DNA of 64,000 nt from the NCBI GenBank assembly GCA_020099315.1, contig CP083650.1, positions 3,782,001 to 3,846,000 on the forward strand, read 5' to 3'. The notes under the pieces are model-generated. The model ran no database searches and had not been told where the DNA came from. It worked only from the letters and a program-made list of their open reading frames with translations. The first letter of the stretch is position 1. The number at the start of each line of letters is the position of its first letter. A program made the translations under genes and the position numbers. Shown piece by piece: positions 18,501 to 27,086 of this stretch. The stretch is from Citrobacter europaeus. Lineage in GTDB: Bacteria > Pseudomonadota > Gammaproteobacteria > Enterobacterales > Enterobacteriaceae.

Positions 18501-18838
18501 TTTTACATCCTTCCCCTGATGCTTTGATGCTAGCACGGCGCTCATCAGGAAACTATCTTCAGCACTTAAATTTGAACGTTACAATATTAAAAAGTGCATT
18601 TTATAAACATGTCATAATAAAAAAGCCTGATGTTGTTGATAGACAATCCTCATAACATAAAAACATTAACACAATGAAATATAAGTATAAATTTTATAAT
18701 ATTTGAAGAGGATCACTTCTGAGGAAAAAGATCGTTGTTCATATAAAACGCCGGAATCATAATTGACACGTTCCAATTACGTTTTATTACATTATTGCCT
18801 AAAAAAACAACGATCGCATTTGTCATTAAGAGGGAAAC
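18501..18838. promoter_or_regulatory. Divergent control region of the LacI-SBP locus with inverted repeats around a promoter
   Basis: This 338-base AT-rich stretch has no supported gene. A consensus -35 TTGACA lies at 18763-18768, with a weak TATTAC-like -10 at about 18785-18790, pointing toward the PhnP-like gene. A perfect 10-bp inverted repeat flanks it: GATCGTTGTT at 18730-18739 and AACAACGATC at 18806-18815. One arm lies upstream of the promoter and the other just downstream, a layout suited to a looping repressor. Binding by the neighbouring LacI-type protein is inferred. Confidence 0.5.
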
Positions 18839-19663
18839 ATGAAGATTCATTTTCTGGGAACCGCTGCATCTGAAGGGATCCCCAATCCTTTTTGCCGTTG
18901 TGAGCACTGCCAGCAAGCCCGCATTCGGAAAGGCAAAGACTTACGCACACACTCTTCAGCGATTATCGACGATGAACTGCTCATTGACGTGGCGCCTGAA
19001 TTCAGCCAACAACTGCTGCGAGATGGCCTGGACGCAACAGAGATCAGATCGCTATTGTTCACACATACTCATCCCGATCATTTCAACGTCGGCGATCTAT
19101 TTAGCCGAATGGAAGGGTATGGATTTGAAATTACTCATCCGTTGCACATTTTTGGTAATGACCGTGCAATTAACGGTGCCGCGGAAGTGTTACCGGGCTA
19201 CAGCGCTGAAAGATTTGCTTTTCATTGTCTGGTTCCTTTCGTGACCGTTGAAACTCGCGGATACCGCATCACTCCGCTGCTGGCTAACCATGCCAAGTGG
19301 GAGCTTTGTTATACCTGGTTTATCGAAAAAGAAGGCCAGTCAATTTTTTACGGACATGATTCAGGCTGGTTTCCTGAGCTCACATGGCAGTGGCTGAAAG
19401 GAAAAAAAATCGATCTGGCTGTCCTGGAGTGCACCTACGGTTTTAATGGTGATAATCGTACGAATAACCACATGAGCCTGGAAACCGTCTTCGCCGCCAG
19501 AGACAGGCTTGCGGAACTCGGTTGCCTCGAGAAAAATAGCCAACTTATCGTCTCGCATATTTCACACAGCGGAGGTCTGCTGCACGACGATCTCGTTGCG
19601 GCATGCGACAAAGAGAACATTCTTGTCGCCTGGGACGGGCTTAACCTGAGCATCAACCAATAA
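18839..19663 (+). CDS. PhnP-like metallo-beta-lactamase-fold phosphodiesterase
   Basis: A 274-residue MBL-fold hydrolase. The N-terminal GTAASEG glycine turn is followed by the Cys cluster C19-x-C21-x2-C24, matching the structural zinc site of PhnP (5-phosphoribosyl 1,2-cyclic phosphate phosphodiesterase). The active-site metal motif HTHPDH is at 76-81, with later metal ligands likely in YGHDSGWF and SHISHSGG. E. coli PhnP works in the C-P lyase pathway, but no phn genes are nearby. A cyclic phosphoribosyl or other cyclic phosphodiester substrate is a reasonable guess. It is the first gene of an operon with the MFS carrier 11 bases downstream. Confidence 0.8.
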   Translation: MKIHFLGTAASEGIPNPFCRCEHCQQARIRKGKDLRTHSSAIIDDELLIDVAPEFSQQLLRDGLDATEIRSLLFTHTHPDHFNVGDLFSRMEGYGFEITHPLHIFGNDRAINGAAEVLPGYSAERFAFHCLVPFVTVETRGYRITPLLANHAKWELCYTWFIEKEGQSIFYGHDSGWFPELTWQWLKGKKIDLAVLECTYGFNGDNRTNNHMSLETVFAARDRLAELGCLEKNSQLIVSHISHSGGLLHDDLVAACDKENILVAWDGLNLSINQ

Positions 19664-19674
19664 GGATATGCAAT

Positions 19675-20910
19675 ATGGACCTTAATAAAACACCACGCCT
19701 GTTGATTATGATGTTCATACAATATTTCATGCAGGGTGCCTGGAATATGACCATGGGGCTGGTATTGAGCACCTATGGTATGGCGACAATTATTGGCTCA
19801 TCCTATGCTTTGCTTGGCCTGGCGACTATTCTTTCCCCGCTATTTATTGGCATGGTCGCCGACCGCTTTTTTTCGTCACAAAAAGTCATGGCGATCCTGC
19901 ATTTAATTAATGCTGGTGTACTGTTGTTTGTTCCGCAATTTATTGAGGCGCAAAATACAGGTATGACGTTAACCATGATTTTCCTGGTTGGTCTGCTGTT
20001 TTATCCTACAACTGCGCTGGCGAACAGTATCAGTTTCAGCCACATTAACGGGGTAAAATACTTCCCATTTATTCGTGTATTCGGCACATTTGGCTTTATG
20101 GTCATCGGCTTTATCATTGGTGAAATGGGTTATTCTGGAAATACCATCACCTGGTATATCGCGTCGGCTTCCGGTGTCGTTCTCGGCCTGTACTGTTTTA
20201 CGTTGCCAAATACCCCACCGAAAGCAAAAGGAAGCGTGTTTACGCTTCGCGATCTGTTATGTCTGGATGCTCTGGCGCTCTTCAAAGACCGCAGTTTCTC
20301 GGTTTTGATGCTCAGTATTTTTGTCCTGATGATCCCTAAAACGGCTTATTCCGCCTATATCCCGGTCTTTTTAAAAGCGCTTGGATTCGATAACGCCGCC
20401 TCAATGATGCAGGTTGGCATCGCCTGTGAAGTCATTTTCATGTTCCTGCTGTCGTTCTTCTTACTGAAAGCTGGCTTCAAAATCACGCTGATGTTAGGCG
20501 CCGTTTGCTGGATTATCCGCACACTATTATTTGCTAATGCCTCGCTGGATGCCAACATGATGTTTGTGCTGATCGGCCTGATGTTACAAGGATTCTGCTG
20601 GGACTTTTTCTTTACCGTGGGCGACATTTATGTTGACCGTAAAGCAGCGCCAGAGATTAAAGCACAAGCCCAAAGCTTGCGATTTATCGTCTCCAACGGC
20701 GTTGGTCTGCTATTTGCTTCCACCGTATGCGGGCAAATCTTTAACAACACCGTGACGGAACAAGGTCCAGAGGCGTTGCCACAATGGGAGACATTCTGGC
20801 TAGTTTCAGCAGGCGTTGCTGCAGTGGTCAGCGTATTCTTCCTGATTTTCTTCCGGGACGATATTTCGAAACGCAAAACGGACCTCACATTGAAAAAAGC
20901 AAACTCCTGA
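19675..20910 (+). CDS. MFS transporter of the nucleoside:H+ symporter type (NupG/XapB-like)
   Basis: A 411-residue protein with about 12 transmembrane helices. The N-terminus (LLIMMFIQYFMQGAWNMTMGLVLSTYGM...IGSSYALLGLATILSPLFIGMVADRFF) matches the start of the nucleoside:H+ symporter family, including the motif-A-like GMVADRFF loop. Nucleoside or nucleoside-derivative uptake is likely but not proven. It lies 11 bases after the PhnP-like gene and 31 bases before the MgtC-like gene, so the three are probably co-transcribed. Confidence 0.82.
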   Translation: MDLNKTPRLLIMMFIQYFMQGAWNMTMGLVLSTYGMATIIGSSYALLGLATILSPLFIGMVADRFFSSQKVMAILHLINAGVLLFVPQFIEAQNTGMTLTMIFLVGLLFYPTTALANSISFSHINGVKYFPFIRVFGTFGFMVIGFIIGEMGYSGNTITWYIASASGVVLGLYCFTLPNTPPKAKGSVFTLRDLLCLDALALFKDRSFSVLMLSIFVLMIPKTAYSAYIPVFLKALGFDNAASMMQVGIACEVIFMFLLSFFLLKAGFKITLMLGAVCWIIRTLLFANASLDANMMFVLIGLMLQGFCWDFFFTVGDIYVDRKAAPEIKAQAQSLRFIVSNGVGLLFASTVCGQIFNNTVTEQGPEALPQWETFWLVSAGVAAVVSVFFLIFFRDDISKRKTDLTLKKANS

Positions 20911-20941
20911 TCGTTAAAGACTCTCTTATTAAGGTAATTGC

Positions 20942-21655
20942 ATGAATAATCTGGCCGCCATCATCAATGAGCAAGGATTGTTGCCTTTAACTACGATCAT
21001 CAAAATCAGTATTGCATTTATTCTGGGTGGCATTATTGGCCTGGAAAGAGAATCGAAAGGGAAACCGGTCGGCTTCAAAACCTGCGTTATTTTATCCGTA
21101 GCCAGCTGTGTGTTAACTGTCGTATCAATACAATCTGCTGAATACTATGCTGAAATTTCGATGAATATCCGTAGCGATCCTATGCGCCTGGCGGCGCAGA
21201 TTATCAGCGGCGTTGGTTTTCTCGGTGCGGGAGTCATTCTGCACCGACACGACGATGCTATCTCTGGTCTCACTACTGCGGCAATTGTCTGGGCATCTGC
21301 AGGGGTGGGAATTACCTGCGGAGCCGGTTTTTATTTGCATGCTGTTTTTGCCACGGCTTTATTTTTATTAGCGATCAAACTAAGCCCATTCATAATTTTC
21401 TTACAGACCAGAAACCAGTTTCCCGGAAAAGTTAAAGTGCGGGTTATTCTTGATGAACGAGACGCTCTTGAAAGTCTGATAACCCGCATTCATCAACAGA
21501 AAAACATTATCGAAAACATCACGATCAGGGATATCAAGAAGGGCAAAATTGAGGTCAATCTCAAAATCGTAATTCGTCAAAAGATGACCTTGCCCGACTT
21601 ATACCACGATCTGACCCATGTGGAACACGTCTGCGCCATCGCTCTGGAACATTAA
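20942..21655 (+). CDS. MgtC/SapB family membrane protein
   Basis: A 237-residue protein with an N-terminal membrane domain of four to five helices (residues about 15-155). It carries the family signatures GLERESKGKPVGFKT, RLAAQIISGVGFLGAGVI and GLTTAAIVWASAGVGI. A soluble C-terminal ACT-like domain (VKVRVILDERDALESLITRIHQQKNI) follows. MgtC of Salmonella inhibits the F-ATPase and affects phosphate uptake and magnesium survival, but many family members are uncharacterised. Here it is the last gene of the PhnP-like/MFS operon, an unusual place for it. Confidence 0.88.
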   Translation: MNNLAAIINEQGLLPLTTIIKISIAFILGGIIGLERESKGKPVGFKTCVILSVASCVLTVVSIQSAEYYAEISMNIRSDPMRLAAQIISGVGFLGAGVILHRHDDAISGLTTAAIVWASAGVGITCGAGFYLHAVFATALFLLAIKLSPFIIFLQTRNQFPGKVKVRVILDERDALESLITRIHQQKNIIENITIRDIKKGKIEVNLKIVIRQKMTLPDLYHDLTHVEHVCAIALEH

Positions 21656-21676
21656 TACACCTTATCTTCCTCTTTA

Positions 21677-21702
21677 AAATCAGGGGTTTTCGCCCCTGAA
21701 AT
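21677..21702 (+). terminator. Hairpin after the MgtC-like gene
   Basis: A 7-bp stem, TCAGGGG (21680-21686) with CCCCTGA (21693-21699), with a TTTTCG loop and A/T-rich flanks, 24 bases after the stop. It is a plausible transcription end between this operon and glaH. No long U-run follows on the plus strand. Confidence 0.45.
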
Positions 21703-21756
21703 AGCTACTCAGTATCCATCCAGCCTCTAAATCCTCACCTTTTACAATGTTAAATA

Positions 21757-21830
21757 ATTGTTGTTTTTGATCACAAATAATAAACAAACAAGCTCATTCT
21801 GTGCGCGTTTTTCAAAAATGTAGATATTTT
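21757..21830 (+). promoter_or_regulatory. glaH (csiD) promoter region with CRP-like site
   Basis: A strong CRP half-site TCACA is at 21771-21775 (in TTTTTGATCACAAA); the left half is poorly conserved. A TAGATATTTT segment at 21821-21830 is a candidate -10. The CRP centre would lie about 66-70 bases before the start point, fitting what is known for E. coli csiD, a CRP- and sigmaS-dependent promoter activated from near -68. Exact boxes are inferred. Confidence 0.45.
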
Positions 21831-21895
21831 TAATTTATGGCTACGAAACGAGCTGCGCCATATCTCCCTGACAATCTACTGAGAGGAACGATTTG

Positions 21896-22873
21896 ATGAA
21901 CGCACTGACTGCCGTAAAACAGAACGCTGAAGATCCTGCCCAGCATTACAGCGGTTTCACGCTGAAACCATCAGCCCAGTCCCCACGTCTACTGGAGCTG
22001 ACTTTTTCCGCTGAGACCACTGAACAATTTATCCAGGCCGTTGCGCAGTGGCCGGTACAGGCCCTGGAATACAAATCCTTCCTGCGCTTCAAAGTGGGCA
22101 AAATCCTCGATGATCTGTGCGGTAATCAGTTGCAGCCTGTGCTGCTGAAAACGTTGCTCGATCGTGCCGAAGGCGCGCTGTTGATCAATGCCGTCGGCGT
22201 AGATGATGTCGCGCAGGCGGAAGAGATGGTTAAGCTGGCGACGGCGGTGGCACATCTGATCGGACGCTCCAATTTTGATGCGATGAGTGGGCAATATTAT
22301 GCGCGTTTTGTGGTGAAAAACGTCGATAACTCAGACAGCTACCTGCGCCAGCCGCATCGTGTCATGGAGCTGCATAACGACGGAACCTACCTCGAAGAGA
22401 TCACCGACTATGTGCTGATGATGAAGATTGACGAACAGAACATGACCGGTGGTAACTCGCTGCTGCTGCACCTCGACGACTGGGAACATCTGGATCACTA
22501 CTTTACCCATCCGCTGGCGCGTCGCGCGATGCGTTTTGCCGCGCCGCCGAGCAAAAACGTCAGCCAGGAAGTGTTCCATCCGGTGTTTGACGTTGACCAG
22601 CAGGGGCGTCCGGTAATGCGTTACATCGACCAGTTCGTCCAGCCTAAAGACTATGACGAAGGCGTCTGGCTGAGCGATTTGTCCGATGCGCTGGAAACCA
22701 GTAAGAGCATTATTTCCGTTCCGGTTCCAGTGGGTAAATTCCTGCTGATCAACAACCTGTTCTGGCTGCATGGTCGTGACCGCTTCACCTCGCATCCTGA
22801 CCTGCGCCGCGAACTGATGCGCCAACGTGGTTATTTCGCTTACGCGACAAACCACTACCAGACTCATCAGTAA
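21896..22873 (+). CDS. glaH: Glutarate 2-hydroxylase GlaH (CsiD)
   Basis: A 325-residue non-haem Fe(II)/2-oxoglutarate oxygenase converting glutarate to L-2-hydroxyglutarate, the first step of the glutarate-to-succinate branch of lysine catabolism. The iron triad is visible as HND (MELHNDGTYLEE) and the distal His in NNLFWLHGRDRF. The start is the ATG at 21896 after GAGAGGAACG; an in-frame TTG one codon upstream is unlikely. It is the first gene of the gla-gab cluster and the gap to lhgO is 19 bases. Carbon-starvation induction by CRP/sigmaS and repression by GlaR are known for E. coli. Confidence 0.95.
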   Translation: MNALTAVKQNAEDPAQHYSGFTLKPSAQSPRLLELTFSAETTEQFIQAVAQWPVQALEYKSFLRFKVGKILDDLCGNQLQPVLLKTLLDRAEGALLINAVGVDDVAQAEEMVKLATAVAHLIGRSNFDAMSGQYYARFVVKNVDNSDSYLRQPHRVMELHNDGTYLEEITDYVLMMKIDEQNMTGGNSLLLHLDDWEHLDHYFTHPLARRAMRFAAPPSKNVSQEVFHPVFDVDQQGRPVMRYIDQFVQPKDYDEGVWLSDLSDALETSKSIISVPVPVGKFLLINNLFWLHGRDRFTSHPDLRRELMRQRGYFAYATNHYQTHQ

Positions 22874-22892
22874 GCGCGAAGGAAAAAAGCGG

Positions 22893-24161
22893 ATGTATGA
22901 TTTTGTGATTATTGGCGGCGGTATTATCGGCATGTCGACCGCCATGCAACTGATTGATGTCTATCCGGACGCCAGAATAGCGCTGCTGGAAAAAGAGTCC
23001 GGTCCGGCCTGCCACCAGACGGGCCATAACAGCGGCGTAATTCATGCCGGGGTCTATTACACCCCCGGCAGCCTGAAGGCGCAATTTTGCCTGGCCGGTA
23101 ATCGCGCCACAAAAGCCTTTTGCGACCAAAACGGCATCCGCTACGACGTCTGCGGAAAAATGCTGGTTGCCACCTCCTCACTGGAAATGGAGCGCATGCG
23201 GGCGCTTTGGGATCGCACCGCCGCTAACGGCCTGGAGCGCGAATGGCTGAATGCGCAGGAACTACGTGAGCGTGAACCCAATATCACCGGGCTGGGCGGC
23301 ATTTTCGTCCCGTCGAGCGGGATCGTCAGCTACCGTGAAGTGACCGCCGCGATGGCGAAGATTTTCCAGGCCAAAGGCGGCGAGATTATTTACAACGCCG
23401 AGGTCAGCGCGCTAAAGGAGCACGCTGCGGGCGTGATCGTCCATACCCGCCAGGGGCAGGAATTTGAGGGGGCAACGCTGATTAGCTGCTCTGGTCTGAT
23501 GGCGGACCGACTGGTGAAAATGCTCGGCGTTGAACCCGGCTTTATCATCTGTCCATTCCGTGGCGAATATTTCCGCCTGGCGTCAGAACACAACCAGATA
23601 GTTAACCATCTGATCTACCCCATCCCCGACCCGGCGATGCCGTTTCTCGGCGTTCATCTGACCCGGATGATTGACGGCAGCGTCACCGTGGGCCCCAACG
23701 CGGTACTGGCATTTAAGCGTGAAGGCTATCGTAAACGCGACTTCTCGCTCAGCGATACGCTGGAGATCCTCGGTTCTTCCGGCATTCGCCGCGTGCTGCA
23801 AAACAACCTGCGTTCAGGGCTTGGCGAAATGAAGAATTCGCTGTGCAAAAGCGGCTATCTGCGGTTGGTGCAAAAGTACTGCCCGAGTCTGACGCAGAAC
23901 GATCTGCAGCCCTGGCCTGCGGGCGTGCGGGCGCAGGCGGTGTCACCTGATGGCAAGCTAATAGACGATTTCCTGTTTGTCACCACGCCACGCTCAATTC
24001 ACACCTGTAACGCCCCTTCTCCGGCGGCAACGTCGGCGATCCCTATCGGCGCGCATATTGTCAGCAAAGTTCATGCGCTACTGGAGAACCAGAGTAATTC
24101 CGGACGCACGCTGCGTGCGGCACGTAGCGTTGAGACATTACACGCCGCATTCACCCGTTAA
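22893..24161 (+). CDS. lhgO: L-2-hydroxyglutarate dehydrogenase (quinone-linked) LhgO/LhgD
   Basis: A 422-residue FAD enzyme oxidising the L-2-hydroxyglutarate made by GlaH to 2-oxoglutarate and passing electrons to the membrane quinone pool. The FAD-binding Rossmann motif is at the N-terminus (DFVIIGGGIIGMSTA, with ALLEKE closing the second strand). The start at 22893 begins at this motif; the longer reading from 22827 would overlap glaH and is rejected. Length agrees with E. coli LhgO. gabD follows after 23 bases. Confidence 0.94.
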   Translation: MYDFVIIGGGIIGMSTAMQLIDVYPDARIALLEKESGPACHQTGHNSGVIHAGVYYTPGSLKAQFCLAGNRATKAFCDQNGIRYDVCGKMLVATSSLEMERMRALWDRTAANGLEREWLNAQELREREPNITGLGGIFVPSSGIVSYREVTAAMAKIFQAKGGEIIYNAEVSALKEHAAGVIVHTRQGQEFEGATLISCSGLMADRLVKMLGVEPGFIICPFRGEYFRLASEHNQIVNHLIYPIPDPAMPFLGVHLTRMIDGSVTVGPNAVLAFKREGYRKRDFSLSDTLEILGSSGIRRVLQNNLRSGLGEMKNSLCKSGYLRLVQKYCPSLTQNDLQPWPAGVRAQAVSPDGKLIDDFLFVTTPRSIHTCNAPSPAATSAIPIGAHIVSKVHALLENQSNSGRTLRAARSVETLHAAFTR

Positions 24162-24184
24162 CACGATTAAGACAGGAAGCAATT

Positions 24185-25633
24185 ATGCAACTTAACGATC
24201 CAACCTTATTCCGCCAGCAGGCATTGATCGACGGCAACTGGTGTGACGCCAACAGCGGCGAGACCCTCGCGGTGACCAACCCCGCCAACGGTCAGCAATT
24301 GGGCAGCGTACCGAAAATGGGGGCGGATGAAACCCGCGAAGCGATCAACGCTGCTAACCGCGCTCTGCCCGCATGGCGTGCGCTGACCGCCAAAGAGCGG
24401 GCCAACATCCTGCGTCGCTGGTTCAACCTGATGATTGAGCATCAGGACGATCTCGCCCGCCTGATGACCCTGGAACAGGGTAAACCGCTGGCAGAGGCCA
24501 AAGGTGAAATCACCTATGCCGCCTCATTTATTGAGTGGTTTGCCGAAGAAGGTAAGCGCATTTATGGCGATACGATCCCCGGCCATCAGGCTGATAAACG
24601 TCTGATCGTCATCAAACAGCCGATCGGCGTTACCGCCGCGATTACACCGTGGAACTTCCCGGCGGCGATGATCACTCGTAAAGCTGGCCCGGCGCTGGCG
24701 GCAGGTTGCACCATGGTGCTTAAACCCGCCAGCCAAACCCCCTACTCCGCACTGGCGCTGGCAGAGCTTGCCAATCGCGCAGGGATCCCAGCAGGCGTTT
24801 TCAGCGTGGTGACCGGTTCTGCGGGCGCGGTCGGCAACGAGCTGACCGGCAACCCGCTGGTGCGCAAGCTGTCATTTACCGGCTCAACCGAAATTGGCCG
24901 TCAGCTAATGCAGCAATGTGCCAAAGACATCAAAAAGGTGTCGCTGGAACTGGGCGGCAATGCGCCGTTCATCGTTTTTGACGATGCCGATCTCGATAAA
25001 GCCGTGGAAGGCGCGCTGGCGTCGAAGTTCCGTAACGCTGGGCAAACCTGCGTTTGCGCCAACCGCCTGTACGTGCAGGACGGCGTGTATGAGCGTTTTG
25101 CCGAAAAACTTGAGCAGGCGGTAAGCAAGCTGCGCCTCGGCGATGGTCTGCAACCTGACGTCACCACCGGACCACTGATCGACGAGAAAGCGGTAGCCAA
25201 AGTGCAGGAACACATCGCCGATGCCCTGGATAAAGGCGCGCGCATTATCGCGGGCGGTAAACCTCACGCGCTCGGCGGGAACTTCTTCCAACCCACCATT
25301 CTGGTGGATGTGCCTGATAACGCGAAGGTCGCCAAAGAAGAAACGTTCGGCCCGCTGGCTCCGCTGTTTCGTTTTAAAGACGAAGCTGACGTCATCGCTC
25401 AGGCCAACGACACCGAGTTTGGTCTGGCCGCCTATTTCTACGCCCGTGATTTGAGCCGCGTCTTCCGCGTTGGCGAAGCGCTGGAGTACGGCATCGTCGG
25501 GATTAACACCGGCATTATCTCCAACGAAGTCGCCCCGTTTGGTGGGATCAAAGCCTCCGGTCTTGGCCGTGAAGGATCGAAATACGGCATCGAAGACTAC
25601 TTAGAAATCAAATATATGTGCATCGGCCTTTAA
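24185..25633 (+). CDS. gabD: NADP-dependent succinate/glutarate-semialdehyde dehydrogenase GabD
   Basis: A 482-residue aldehyde dehydrogenase oxidising succinate semialdehyde (and glutarate semialdehyde) to the acid with NADP. Visible motifs are the cofactor region TPWNFPAAMITRKAGPALAAGC, the general base in LELGGNAPF and the catalytic cysteine in GQTCVCANR. Length equals that of E. coli GabD. It works after GabT in 4-aminobutyrate breakdown and is also used in the lysine-glutarate route. Confidence 0.96.
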   Translation: MQLNDPTLFRQQALIDGNWCDANSGETLAVTNPANGQQLGSVPKMGADETREAINAANRALPAWRALTAKERANILRRWFNLMIEHQDDLARLMTLEQGKPLAEAKGEITYAASFIEWFAEEGKRIYGDTIPGHQADKRLIVIKQPIGVTAAITPWNFPAAMITRKAGPALAAGCTMVLKPASQTPYSALALAELANRAGIPAGVFSVVTGSAGAVGNELTGNPLVRKLSFTGSTEIGRQLMQQCAKDIKKVSLELGGNAPFIVFDDADLDKAVEGALASKFRNAGQTCVCANRLYVQDGVYERFAEKLEQAVSKLRLGDGLQPDVTTGPLIDEKAVAKVQEHIADALDKGARIIAGGKPHALGGNFFQPTILVDVPDNAKVAKEETFGPLAPLFRFKDEADVIAQANDTEFGLAAYFYARDLSRVFRVGEALEYGIVGINTGIISNEVAPFGGIKASGLGREGSKYGIEDYLEIKYMCIGL

Positions 25634-25658
25634 TAAAATAAATACTGGAGAACACCTG

Positions 25659-26942
25659 ATGAGCACCAACAAAGAACTTATGCAACGTCGCAGCAACGCC
25701 GTTCCCCGTGGCGTTGGACAGATCCACCCAATTTTTGCCGAGCGGGCAGAAAACTGTCGGGTGTGGGACGTTGAAGGCCGTGAATTCCTCGATTTTGCTG
25801 GCGGTATCGCGGTGCTGAACACCGGCCACCTGCACCCGCAGATCGTCTCTGCGGTAGAAGCGCAGTTGAAAAAGCTGTCCCATACCTGTTTCCAGGTGCT
25901 GGCCTATGAGCCTTACCTTGAGCTGTGCGAAATTATGAACAAGAAAGTGCCGGGTGATTTCGCCAAGAAAACCCTGCTGGTAACGACTGGTTCCGAAGCG
26001 GTGGAAAACGCGGTAAAAATCGCCCGCGCCGCCACTAAGCGAACCGGCACGATCGCTTTCAGCGGCGCTTACCACGGTCGTACGCACTACACCCTGTCGC
26101 TGACCGGGAAAGTCAATCCCTACTCAGCCGGAATGGGGCTGATGCCAGGCCACGTGTATCGCGCGCTATATCCGTGCCCGCTGCACGGCATCAGTGACGA
26201 CGATGCTATCGCCAGCATTCACCGCATCTTCAAAAACGATGCCGCACCGGAAGATGTTGCTGCCATCGTGATTGAGCCCGTCCAGGGCGAAGGTGGTTTC
26301 TACGCTGCCTCACCTGCATTTATGCAACGTCTGCGCGCCATTTGTGACGAGCACGGGATCATGCTGATTGCCGATGAAGTACAGAGCGGCGCGGGCCGTA
26401 CCGGTACGCTGTTCGCTATGGAGCAGATGGGCGTCGCCCCCGATCTTACCACCTTCGCCAAATCCATCGCCGGCGGCTTCCCGCTGGCCGGAGTGACCGG
26501 ACGCGCCGAAGTGATGGACGCTATCCCACCGGGCGGGCTGGGCGGTACCTATGCCGGTAACCCGATTGCCTGTGCCGCCGCGCTGGCGGTACTGAACATT
26601 TTCGAACAGGAAAATCTGCTGCAAAAAGCCAACGAGCTGGGACAAACCCTGCGCGAAGGCCTGCTGGCTATCGCGGAAACCCACCGCGAGATTGGCGATG
26701 TGCGCGGACTGGGCGCGATGATCGCTATCGAACTGTTTGAAGACGGCGATCGCACGAAGCCAGACGCCAAACTGACTGCGGAAGTGGTGGCGCGTGCACG
26801 CGATAAAGGGCTGATCCTGCTCTCCTGCGGACCTTACTACAACGTGCTGCGCATTCTGGTTCCGCTGACCATTGAAGACGCGCAAATCCGCCAGGGGCTG
26901 GACATTATCGCTCAGTGTTTTGCCGAGGCGAAGCAGGGTTAA
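25659..26942 (+). CDS. gabT: 4-aminobutyrate/5-aminovalerate aminotransferase GabT
   Basis: A 427-residue class-III PLP aminotransferase moving the amino group of 4-aminobutyrate or 5-aminovalerate to 2-oxoglutarate. Signatures are TGSEAVENAVKIARA, the PLP-contacting ADEVQSGAGRTG and the Schiff-base lysine in TTFAKSIAGGFPL. Sequence is nearly collinear with E. coli GabT. It sits 25 bases after gabD. A REP-like palindrome follows the stop, separating it from gabP. Confidence 0.96.
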   Translation: MSTNKELMQRRSNAVPRGVGQIHPIFAERAENCRVWDVEGREFLDFAGGIAVLNTGHLHPQIVSAVEAQLKKLSHTCFQVLAYEPYLELCEIMNKKVPGDFAKKTLLVTTGSEAVENAVKIARAATKRTGTIAFSGAYHGRTHYTLSLTGKVNPYSAGMGLMPGHVYRALYPCPLHGISDDDAIASIHRIFKNDAAPEDVAAIVIEPVQGEGGFYAASPAFMQRLRAICDEHGIMLIADEVQSGAGRTGTLFAMEQMGVAPDLTTFAKSIAGGFPLAGVTGRAEVMDAIPPGGLGGTYAGNPIACAAALAVLNIFEQENLLQKANELGQTLREGLLAIAETHREIGDVRGLGAMIAIELFEDGDRTKPDAKLTAEVVARARDKGLILLSCGPYYNVLRILVPLTIEDAQIRQGLDIIAQCFAEAKQG

Positions 26943-26969
26943 GCCCTGTATCCGAACGGGGAATTTTAA

Positions 26970-27048
26970 GCCGGATAAGGCGGAGCCGCCATCCGGCAAA
27001 CAGGGTCAATAACAATAATACGCGTGCCCCGGCGCGGGAATGCCGGGG
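26970..27048. repeat. REP palindrome and second hairpin between gabT and gabP
   Basis: GCCGGAT...ATCCGGC (26970-26997) is a typical REP element with an AGGCGG/CCGCC inner stem. A second hairpin, CCCCGGC/GCCGGGG (27027-27033 with 27042-27048), follows. Together they may stabilise the gabDT message and lower read-through into gabP. Confidence 0.75.
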
Positions 27049-27086
27049 TGCTCTCCCAAGTGAAATACTTTCGAGAGGTTTAAAAG

